NCBI GenBank assembly: GCA_019312685.1
Contig: JAFDCR010000381.1
Location: 1 to 6,327, forward strand
DNA from: Deltaproteobacteria bacterium
GTDB lineage: Bacteria > Desulfobacterota > Desulfobulbia > Desulfobulbales > BM004
Reading direction: 5' to 3'
DNA: 6,327 nucleotides
The notes beneath the pieces were generated by a model. That model was not told the origin of the DNA. It was given only the letters and a program-made list of their open reading frames with translations, and did no database searches. Of this stretch, positions 1 through 5,254 are shown piece after piece (within the stretch, counting starts at the first letter, position 1; every line of letters starts with the position of its first letter). The position numbers and the translations under genes were made by a program.

Positions 1-1218
1 CAGCTCGGGAGACGGTACTTTAAATGTATATTCATTAGTCAACCTGTCCATAACCATGGCACCGAAAATAATACCAAGAGACATCCAGAGAGCCGGGTTG
101 CGCCAGAGTTCAGGCAGGCCGTTTACATAGCCGAAAAACATGTTGTCATGCATGTTCCAGCCGAATTTTTCCAGGATCCAGGCGCCGAGCTGTCCTTCCT
201 GGCTGGTAATATACCAGTAACCGGGATCAAAAACCGTTCCTTTCATGGAAACATCAGCCGTATGCCCCATCCTTTTAAGCAGTTCACCGAAATTTGTCAC
301 TCCGAACTTCTTCTGCATGCCGGCCATGGTCAGGATGTGAAGGCCTGCCGTGATACCGACCAGAATCCCCATCAGGCTTGTCCTCTTTGAAGCGGTAATC
401 ATGGACCAGAGACCTTCAATTTCATCTCCAAAACCCGTAACAGGCTCTTTTCCAGCTTTTTTGAGCGCCTTTTTCTTTTTCTTCATGAACACCTTGCGCG
501 GATAAAAATAGTAGATGACGCACATAAGGACTATTGCCGGAAGAATAGCGTTTATTAAGGCGTTGCCGAGGAAAAAGTGAATGGTTCCAGGATGGCCGCC
601 GGAAATAAGCTTTGCAATGGTGTACTGCGGCTGATGCCATACATAGCCGGTCAGATAATAGTCAAACCAGGAGCTAATCGGAAAACCGTAGGCCTTGTAC
701 TGCGCTGCCTTATCCGCCCATGCCTGGGGTACCAGGTTAAGGAAGACACCGCCAACGTCAACAAATATTGCCTGCCCAAGACAGAGGCCGAAAATGACTG
801 CAAGCAGGGAGGTCATGTTTCCTTCACCTACTTTATAAAGGGACCCTGATGCACAGCCACCGGCCAGACACATGCCGATACCGAAGACCGAGCCTGATAG
901 CAGCATATGGATGCCAAAGGGGGCAGCATGAAAGGTACTCATATTGACCGATTCAAGTATTGCCTGAATTAAGCTGAAAAACATCAGGGCCACCATAATG
1001 CCGACCGCCATCCTGGGAACCCCTGCTGCAAAAAGATCCCGGGATGCCGAAGCAAAGCAGAACCTGCCGTACTGGAGCATCATACCGTAGGCAAAACCGA
1101 ACCAGATATATACGGCCATATACATATAATATACATCAACGGAAGCGTATATTATTGTAATCAGGATGAGGGCTGCAGTTATAATATAAGCCCACATCGT
1201 ATTTCTTTTTTCTTCCAT
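1..1218 (-). CDS. YeeE/YedE family sulfur-compound transporter, C-terminus off window
   Basis: This is a polytopic inner-membrane protein of the YeeE/YedE (sulfur transport) family. Family members import thiosulfate or related sulfur species, and some are tied to selenium metabolism. The frame is open for 406 codons from ATG at 1218 to the window edge, so the C-terminal part is missing. The start is supported by GGAGG (complement of 1228-1232) nine bases upstream. Two family signatures are visible: QYGRFCFASASRDLF at about residues 49-63, and GIGMCLAGGCASG at about 113-125, followed by a GEGN loop near 131-134. Cys54, Cys117 and Cys122 sit where the family carries the conserved cysteines implicated in relaying the sulfur substrate. 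Hydrophobic segments lie near 10-45, 70-90, 100-125, 135-160 and 220-245. A lysine-rich cytoplasmic stretch (KKKKKALKK) follows at about 254-262, and further segments begin near 285. About 90 residues with several Trp and Tyr (about 300-390) separate the first repeat from the presumed second. The substrate cannot be told from the visible part. Confidence 0.88.
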   Translation of the reverse strand, partial: MEEKRNTMWAYIITAALILITIIYASVDVYYMYMAVYIWFGFAYGMMLQYGRFCFASASRDLFAAGVPRMAVGIMVALMFFSLIQAILESVNMSTFHAAPFGIHMLLSGSVFGIGMCLAGGCASGSLYKVGEGNMTSLLAVIFGLCLGQAIFVDVGGVFLNLVPQAWADKAAQYKAYGFPISSWFDYYLTGYVWHQPQYTIAKLISGGHPGTIHFFLGNALINAILPAIVLMCVIYYFYPRKVFMKKKKKALKKAGKEPVTGFGDEIEGLWSMITASKRTSLMGILVGITAGLHILTMAGMQKKFGVTNFGELLKRMGHTADVSMKGTVFDPGYWYITSQEGQLGAWILEKFGWNMHDNMFFGYVNGLPELWRNPALWMSLGIIFGAMVMDRLTNEYTFKVPSPEL

Positions 1219-1327
1219 GCCTTTTTTCCTCCCCTGAAAAAACTTTTTTACTTAGCGAAACGATTAACCTGCTCTGTAATCATTTTATAAAGCCGTGCTG
1301 ACAGGTTGCAGATTCCCCGCCTCAATA

Positions 1328-1361
1328 AAATGAATACTCACTCATTTGTAAATTATGAGTG
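1328..1361. promoter_or_regulatory. Double inverted-repeat operator over the YeeE promoter
   Basis: Two perfect inverted repeats interlock here. CACTCAT, 9 bp, ATGAGTG occupies 1339-1361, and AAATGA, 8 bp, TCATTT occupies 1328-1347. They share the middle half-site at about 1340-1346, so there are three ATGA/TCAT half-sites in a row. The outer repeat touches the -10 box and both cover the predicted start point. A protein bound here should block RNA polymerase. ATGA...TCAT half-sites resemble operators of TetR/AcrR-family repressors, but no regulator gene is in the window, so the binding family is an inference. Confidence 0.6.
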
Positions 1362-1388
1362 TATAATTTGTCATATGGCAAATGTCAA
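1360..1388 (-). promoter_or_regulatory. Sigma-70 promoter of the YeeE/YedE gene
   Basis: On the minus strand, TTGACA (complement of 1383-1388) is a perfect -35 box. It is followed by a 17-bp spacer and TATACA (complement of 1360-1365) as the -10 box. The predicted start point is near 1353, giving a leader of about 135 nt before the ATG at 1218. No other good promoter was seen between this point and the gene, so the transporter appears to be transcribed independently of the upstream glycosyltransferase. Confidence 0.7.
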
Positions 1389-1492
1389 GCAAAAAGGTTT
1401 ATTATCTGGGGGCGGTGTAAACACCTATTTCTCTATGAATTTTATAGCAATAGCTTGAAAAATTCTCTTGAAACATTTTTAGAGGCAACCTG

Positions 1493-3205
1493 TCATTTGT
1501 GGTATACGGTAATAAAAGTCTGGTGCTGAAATATATTTGAGCTCTGCTGAAATGTCTTTTTGAACGGGTAATGCCTGATCTTTTTATCAAGGGATTCCGG
1601 CATGGGGCTGTCTATTTTATCAGAGATTACGACAAGACCGTCCATTATATTGTTCCCTTTTACCACGGAATAATAGTCAGGCACCGGATATTCCCAGGTA
1701 AAACGAAGAGAAGAACCCTTTATTTGTTCCACTTTTTGGGGGGATATCTCTTTTTTTTCATAGTAAATTTTTCTATCTGTATATATGTCCAGGACCGACA
1801 CCCCCAGGTCCGGATTGACAACAGCGTTGTCAGCTGCAAGGGTTTGTACTTCCACATTTTCTGCAGATAGCGTATTCAGGTACATGCCTGCATCCAGGAG
1901 ATTCTTTACGCCCAAACTTTTCAGTAACGGAAGAAATCCCACAAAGGCAACCGCGAAAGAAGTACCTACTATTGAAAATATCAGATGCTTTTTTAATACC
2001 CTGTTTTGGATCACCCCTATACCGTATGCTGCCATAAGGGCAAACATGGGAAAAATGGGAAGAGTGTATCGGATCCGTTTAATCTGCAGAAACAAAAAAA
2101 GCAGAAACAAAAAACTTATGATCAGAAACCTGAAGTCCATCTTTCTTGCCGCAATTACAAATGAAAAAAGTGCTGCAGCGGTTATAAACGGATGCACTTG
2201 AAATAAAAATGTGGAAACATAGCTCTCGCTCCATCGCTTCAGTCCCGGCTTCTGGTACTCCATGAGAAACCTTATCTGCTCCATAAAAACATCTTGATAC
2301 ACCATAAATAAAATCCCGATAAGAACAAGAGACAGTACGGCCAGAGCGCCGCCTCGACGAATCGTCAGTACCGGATTTTGGAACATAAAGTAGGCACAAA
2401 TCACCGGTATGACCGTGAGGAACATCCAGCTTGAATATTTCACATAAAAAATTAAAAAAAGCGAAAAGCTTGCAAGCAAAGTTCGGCTTACCCCTCCTTT
2501 TTTCAGGGCGTTTAAACATGTAACCACTGCAAGCATGAAAAAAAACATGGTAGATACATCCACCAGCATAAGCGGAACCTGGGTATACAGGTACGGAAAC
2601 CCCAGAAGCAGCCACCCCCCCCAGATTCCCACCTCTTCATCCCACAGAGTTCTTCCGAGTTGGTAGGTCAACAAAACGGTCAAGGCATAAAAAGCCGTAT
2701 TCAGGGCCTGGATCAGAATCCGGTGCTCACCTAAAAATTTAAATACAAGCCCATACAGAAACGGAATAAGCGGAAGATCCGTCCAGGCAAAAATTGACTT
2801 GCCCCATTCTTCAGAAAAGTAACCGATTCCATATAACTTCAGGTGTTTTGCCTGGGTAAAATAACGTGCAGAATCAATGATTACTTCTGGTGCAGACCAG
2901 AACAATGAAGCCATAACAAAAGAGGTGACAACAAGGACCAGGGGCTTCCCTTTTTCATAAAATGAAAACCGGCTGAGAAGCCAGGCAACAACAAGAACAA
3001 GAATTAAAACAGCCAGAAAACGAGAAGGACTTAATACATTAAAAACCCAATCCCAACTGGTCAGCCGGTTATTATCATGGTGCCTGGAGAGATAGAGAAC
3101 AAAGGGGGTACCCAAGCTCAGAATAAATACCAGTAGATGATGATATAAGCTTTCCGGGCTATGGTTCTTCACTTTTTCCTGTTGTGTGGAGACAAAAATG
3201 CTCAT
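1493..3205 (-). CDS. ArnT/PMT-like membrane glycosyltransferase (GT39-type, GT-C fold)
   Basis: This is a polytopic membrane protein of the dolichyl-phosphate-mannose mannosyltransferase/ArnT class. Such enzymes move a sugar from a polyprenyl-phosphate carrier to lipid, glycan or protein on the periplasmic face. The frame gives 570 residues from ATG at 3205. A TTG at 3220 would add five residues. Neither start has a clear ribosome-binding site, and ATG was preferred. After two N-terminal membrane segments comes the first outer loop with the acidic motif IIDSARYFTQAKHL (Asp at about 111), the position of the family's catalytic acidic residue. The following DLPLIPFLYG (about 143-152) matches the family's KPPL/HPPL-like segment, though it lacks the usual Lys or His before the prolines. 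About ten further hydrophobic segments follow, and a soluble tail of about 150 residues starts near 420, presumably periplasmic. It lies upstream of, and on the same strand as, the YeeE gene, with a 274-base gap that holds a separate promoter. No glycan-pathway partner is nearby, so acceptor and donor are unknown. Confidence 0.8.
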   Translation of the reverse strand: MSIFVSTQQEKVKNHSPESLYHHLLVFILSLGTPFVLYLSRHHDNNRLTSWDWVFNVLSPSRFLAVLILVLVVAWLLSRFSFYEKGKPLVLVVTSFVMASLFWSAPEVIIDSARYFTQAKHLKLYGIGYFSEEWGKSIFAWTDLPLIPFLYGLVFKFLGEHRILIQALNTAFYALTVLLTYQLGRTLWDEEVGIWGGWLLLGFPYLYTQVPLMLVDVSTMFFFMLAVVTCLNALKKGGVSRTLLASFSLFLIFYVKYSSWMFLTVIPVICAYFMFQNPVLTIRRGGALAVLSLVLIGILFMVYQDVFMEQIRFLMEYQKPGLKRWSESYVSTFLFQVHPFITAAALFSFVIAARKMDFRFLIISFLFLLFLFLQIKRIRYTLPIFPMFALMAAYGIGVIQNRVLKKHLIFSIVGTSFAVAFVGFLPLLKSLGVKNLLDAGMYLNTLSAENVEVQTLAADNAVVNPDLGVSVLDIYTDRKIYYEKKEISPQKVEQIKGSSLRFTWEYPVPDYYSVVKGNNIMDGLVVISDKIDSPMPESLDKKIRHYPFKKTFQQSSNIFQHQTFITVYHK

Positions 3206-3266
3206 TTTCGCTTGATACAATTAATATTATTGCGTTTTATCTTGTTACAATTTCATTTTAAAAGGG

Positions 3267-3297
3267 CCTACATCTACAGATATTTACCCTACATCTA
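3267..3297. repeat. Direct repeat, CCTACATCTA twice, 21 bp apart
   Basis: CCTACATCTA occurs at 3267-3276 and again at 3288-3297. The start-to-start distance of 21 bp is about two turns of the helix, so both copies face the same side of the DNA. The repeat lies in the divergent region between the glycosyltransferase and HMA genes, about 60-90 bp upstream of the glycosyltransferase start. Such spacing is typical of sites for regulators that bind as tandem dimers. No protein can be assigned, and chance is possible for a 10-bp repeat. Confidence 0.4.
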
Positions 3298-3324
3298 TTG
3301 TCCTTTAGTTTGTATATTGCCATC

Positions 3325-3353
3325 TTGACAAAAAAACTTTCAGGCAGCACGAT
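3325..3353 (+). promoter_or_regulatory. Possible promoter of the HMA gene
   Basis: A perfect -35 box, TTGACA, lies at 3325-3330. At 17 bp the matching hexamer is CACGAT (3348-3353), which keeps only the key A and T positions of a -10 box. If used, transcription would begin near 3360 and give a leader of about 100 nt. The weak -10 means it may need an activator, or may not be the real promoter. Confidence 0.35.
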
Positions 3354-3369
3354 ATGAACCTTGGATAAA

Positions 3370-3386
3370 AATATTTGAAAAATATT
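3370..3386. promoter_or_regulatory. AT-rich inverted repeat upstream of the HMA gene
   Basis: AATATTT, 3 bp, AAATATT forms a perfect 7-bp inverted repeat. It sits just after the candidate start point of the HMA gene, a position where a repressor could act. The sequence is pure A and T in both arms, so chance occurrence is likely enough to keep confidence low. Confidence 0.3.
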
Positions 3387-3465
3387 ATTCACTGCTCATA
3401 CCACATACCGATAGCATATTTAAACAGCTAGCAGTTAAGTTCTATTACTTTTCTTGGTGTTTCAA

Positions 3466-3696
3466 GTGGAGAAAAAAAACAGAGAAATAAAATTTCTTAT
3501 TGAAGGCATTACCTGTACAGGCTGCGCCATGGATATGGAAAACATCATGTTGGATATGGACGGCGTGATAGATGCTTCGTTAAACTTTGCCGAAGGGGTA
3601 TTTACAATTCAATATGATCCGGAAGAGATAGGGGCAAAAACCATAGCAAAAAAAGTGCAAAATATGGGTTTTGGCACAAAATTAATCACAGAGTAG
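3466..3696 (+). CDS. Small stand-alone HMA-domain (heavy-metal-associated) protein
   Basis: This is a 76-residue cytoplasmic protein made of one HMA domain, the fold of CopZ/Atx1-type copper chaperones and of the N-terminal domains of metal P-type ATPases. The metal-binding loop reads GITCTGCAMDMENIM, giving the CxxC pair (Cys17 and Cys20 from the chosen start). This is followed by MDGVIDASLNFAEGVFTIQYDPEEI, matching the family's strand-helix-strand pattern, and then a second helix and final strand. Family members carry Cu(I) or sometimes other soft metals, but the metal here is not shown. The start is uncertain. There is no ATG before the metal loop; GTG at 3466 gives a family-like short N-terminus, while TTG at 3454 or GTG at 3457 would add a few residues. 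None has a convincing ribosome-binding site. No P-type ATPase is adjacent. It is the first plus-strand gene, 287 bases before the haem-propeller gene. Confidence 0.82.
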   Translation: MEKKNREIKFLIEGITCTGCAMDMENIMLDMDGVIDASLNFAEGVFTIQYDPEEIGAKTIAKKVQNMGFGTKLITE

Positions 3697-3719
3697 TGTT
3701 TAAATTCAGCATATATATC

Positions 3720-3735
3720 AACAATATATATTGTT
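3720..3735. repeat. 16-bp perfect palindrome after the HMA gene
   Basis: AACAATATATATTGTT is a perfect palindrome 23 bases after the HMA stop codon and just ahead of the A/T block of the next promoter. As RNA it would be a weak AT-only hairpin with only a short T run, so it would be a poor terminator. As DNA it could be an operator half-turn upstream of the -35 box. Its function is not established. Confidence 0.4.
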
Positions 3736-3740
3736 TTAAC

Positions 3741-3787
3741 AAAAAAAATTTTTTTCTTGACTAGTGTACCACACTGTGGTATCTAAT
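3741..3787 (+). promoter_or_regulatory. Promoter of the haem-propeller gene, with UP-like A/T block and 19-bp spacer
   Basis: An uninterrupted run of eight A then seven T (3741-3755) ends one base before TTGACT (3757-3762), a near-consensus -35 box. This is where an UP element contacts the polymerase alpha subunits. The best -10 hexamer is TCTAAT (3782-3787), five of six matches, but at a 19-bp spacing. At 17 bp the hexamer TATCTA is poorer. An over-long 19-bp spacer containing a dyad is the hallmark of MerR-family activated promoters. Predicted start is near 3794, giving a leader of about 190 nt to the ATG at 3984. Confidence 0.65.
3767..3781. promoter_or_regulatory. 15-bp dyad operator between -35 and -10
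   Basis: TACCACA-C-TGTGGTA is a perfect 7-bp inverted repeat around one central base. It lies wholly within the spacer of the haem-propeller promoter and ends flush with the -10 hexamer. A regulator here could either occlude polymerase or, as MerR-type proteins do, twist the spacer to activate. The dyad centre is nearer the -10 than in classical mer or zntA promoters, so a repressor of another family is an equal possibility. Confidence 0.6.
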
Positions 3788-3831
3788 TCATCCTGGATTC
3801 GTTTTTTGAAAGTAATTCTCAAAAAGGGATG

Positions 3832-3860
3832 ACCATCTTGCTGCGACCACTAAAGATGGT
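3832..3860 (+). other. Stem-loop in the 5' leader of the haem-propeller gene
   Basis: ACCATCTT (3832-3839) pairs perfectly with AAGATGGT (3853-3860) across a 13-base loop. It lies about 40 bases into the predicted transcript. No U-run follows, so it is not an intrinsic terminator. It may protect the 5' end or form part of a larger leader structure. Confidence 0.45.
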
Positions 3861-3880
3861 AGTTGAAAAAAACATAAAAA

Positions 3881-3888
3881 AAGGAGGT
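3881..3888 (+). promoter_or_regulatory. Strong Shine-Dalgarno sequence without a start codon
   Basis: AAGGAGGT is a full match to the anti-Shine-Dalgarno sequence, but no ATG, GTG or TTG lies within the usual 5-13 bases. TATAG and a run of A/T follow instead. The nearest in-frame possibility is a TTG at 3919 with its own weaker AGAGG site at 3908-3912, encoding only eight residues. It may be a ribosome standby site, a remnant of a lost small gene, or part of a regulatory leader. Confidence 0.4.
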
Positions 3889-3954
3889 AAAACTTTATAG
3901 AATTTAAGAGGTAATTTTTTGGTCGTGCTTGAAATAATTTTATAATTTTTTTGT

Positions 3955-3972
3955 TATCAAACCAATTTGATA
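3955..3972 (+). other. Hairpin directly before the ribosome-binding site
   Basis: TATCAAA (3955-3961) pairs with TTTGATA (3966-3972) around the loop CCAA. Its 3' arm ends two bases before the G-run used as ribosome-binding site (3974-3979). This tight placement could keep the site exposed or help stabilise the message. A sensing role is not shown. Confidence 0.45.
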
Positions 3973-3973
3973 C

Positions 3974-3979
3974 GGGGGG
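3974..3979 (+). promoter_or_regulatory. Ribosome-binding site that fixes the haem-propeller start
   Basis: Six G residues followed by A give a Shine-Dalgarno-like site four bases before ATG at 3984. The frame is open further upstream to a TTG at 3951, but that codon has no ribosome-binding site. Translation from it would also place eleven polar residues ahead of the signal peptide. Confidence 0.6.
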
Positions 3980-3983
3980 AAAT

Positions 3984-5129
3984 ATGAAAAAAATACTATC
4001 AACTGTTGGTGTTATGGCCCTTATTGCAGGCGCCTATTTTACTCTCAGCACCGTTAATTCCTACACGCCTGTAACTAAAGCGGAAGCAGGCATGATGAAG
4101 AATACCTATTCCGGCACCTTGTATGTCGCCGGCATGGGTGGTCACTTTGCTGTAGCCGATGTTACTGTTGATCCCAACAACGCAAGCAATCCCATCTCTG
4201 TTAACAGCCTTGAAATGCTGGATATCGGCGGCTCAACACACCCGACCCATGATGCCAGAATCGATGTGAATGACCGGAACACCATGTACTGGTCAACATA
4301 CAAGCTGGACACCTGGAAAGACAAGGGCGCCAAAGGCGGCAATCTCCATGTTGGAAAATCCGACTTGAAAACCGGTGAGGTTATTACTGACGTTGCCTTT
4401 CCAGCTCCGGAAAGATCTGTTTGGACCGGCGCCAATTACTGCGGCTCCGGCCAGTCACAGAACTCTTTTATGCCTGTTTCCATGGCAAACGAGGGCTACA
4501 TCGATGTTTACGACAAGAAAACCATGAAGCTGAAACACCGGGTTTTCTTTGATGATCTCGGGATCAAGGCAGGGGAAACAACCTTTGCCCACGGCATCAA
4601 CACACCGGATATGAAAAAATTCCTTTTAACCGTTAACCATACTCCGGAGGGATTCACCAAGTGGACCGGCAACACCAGGCTGATCTATCTTGACATGGAA
4701 GCCCTGGAGCAGGGCAAGGTCAAGAAGCTTGCCGAAGCTATGATCACCGGTAACCCGAAAGATGCATCAGGCGGCACGATCACCTTCAGGCAGTTTTTCA
4801 CCAATGACGGCAAGTACCTCCTGCAGTCCGGCGCAGACCGAGGCTACCTCATTGATGCCGAGACCCTGAAAGTACTTGACGAGATCACTCCGCTTCCTGG
4901 TGAAAACCATGACATTATGCCGACCCCTGATGGAAAATATGCCATCATGACCCTGCGCGAAAAAGCCAAAGACTTTGAAGGCAACGACTCTGTTGACGGC
5001 ACCCTGCTGCTTTATGATATCGAAGGCAGGAAAACCATCGGCAATACAACATCTGTCTGCTTTGCCTGCCATAAGGACGAAGGCGTAGGAAAGGCCATTC
5101 TCTGTGGCCTGGACGGAAACTGGAAATAA
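3984..5129 (+). CDS. Secreted propeller-like protein with one C-terminal c-type haem motif
   Basis: The product is 381 residues. The N-terminus has KK, then a hydrophobic core (about residues 4-24) and an AEA-G site (33-36), so it should be exported by Sec and cleaved near Ala35. The body has strand-rich repeats with turns such as LYVAGMGGHFAVADV, GYIDVYDKKTMKLKHRV, RLIYLDMEAL, GYLIDAETLKVLDEI and GTLLLYDIEG. This pattern is of YVTN/WD40-like or NirS-like beta-propellers. Conserved-looking turn histidines are His86 and His89 (THPTHD), His203 (HGINTPD), His219 (NHTPEG) and His309 (HDIMPTPDGKY), possible ligands for metal or haem. CFACH at 359-363 is a classic CxxCH haem c site 18 residues from the end. 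Cys153 and Cys374 are additional. It is therefore likely a periplasmic or extracellular redox or metal protein. No named family is recognised with certainty, and the substrate and electron partner are unknown. It has its own promoter and structured leader, and a strong terminator follows, so it appears monocistronic. Confidence 0.8.
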   Translation: MKKILSTVGVMALIAGAYFTLSTVNSYTPVTKAEAGMMKNTYSGTLYVAGMGGHFAVADVTVDPNNASNPISVNSLEMLDIGGSTHPTHDARIDVNDRNTMYWSTYKLDTWKDKGAKGGNLHVGKSDLKTGEVITDVAFPAPERSVWTGANYCGSGQSQNSFMPVSMANEGYIDVYDKKTMKLKHRVFFDDLGIKAGETTFAHGINTPDMKKFLLTVNHTPEGFTKWTGNTRLIYLDMEALEQGKVKKLAEAMITGNPKDASGGTITFRQFFTNDGKYLLQSGADRGYLIDAETLKVLDEITPLPGENHDIMPTPDGKYAIMTLREKAKDFEGNDSVDGTLLLYDIEGRKTIGNTTSVCFACHKDEGVGKAILCGLDGNWK

Positions 5130-5170
5130 TTTTTCCGCTCTTGCGTAAACATTAATTACCGGTTGATTCG

Positions 5171-5211
5171 AAACGGGCTTCGGGTTACCTTTAATCCGAA
5201 GCCCGTTTTTT
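5171..5211 (+). terminator. Strong intrinsic terminator after the haem-propeller gene
   Basis: A 13-bp perfect stem (5171-5183 with 5196-5208, core ACGGGCTTCGG) closes a 12-base loop and runs into six T residues at 5206-5211. It lies about 40 bases past the stop codon and should end the transcript, separating this gene from the permease downstream. Confidence 0.93.
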
Positions 5212-5254
5212 ACTCTGCCACAAATAGTTTAAGGTGATTTTCCATTACTAAAGT

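Noticed and set aside
148..849. Open frames of 72-90 codons within the YeeE/YedE gene
   Set aside because: The full-length minus-strand frame with clear family signatures covers this region; these are shadows in other frames.
1414..1425. GGTGTAAACACC inverted repeat downstream of the glycosyltransferase
   Set aside because: The arms are only 5 bp with a 2-base centre and no T-run follows on either strand, so it is neither a good terminator nor a convincing operator.
2079..2615. 178-codon open frame on the minus strand
   Set aside because: It lies wholly inside the glycosyltransferase gene in another frame, with cysteine- and serine-rich low-quality sequence and no family features.
3832..3860. 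Leader stem-loop as an intrinsic terminator or attenuator
   Set aside because: No U-run follows the stem on the plus strand and none directly on the minus strand, so termination is unlikely.
3919..3945. Eight-codon TTG open frame as a leader peptide gene
   Set aside because: It has a weak site, a rare start and no run of regulatory codons; kept only as a note under the leader finding.
3951..3983. Upstream TTG start for the haem-propeller gene
   Set aside because: It lacks a ribosome-binding site and would overlap the leader hairpin; ATG at 3984 has a G-rich site and starts a normal signal peptide.
4142..5072. Two minus-strand open frames opposite the haem-propeller gene
   Set aside because: They have no start context or recognisable sequence and lie opposite a gene with a signal peptide, haem motif and terminator.
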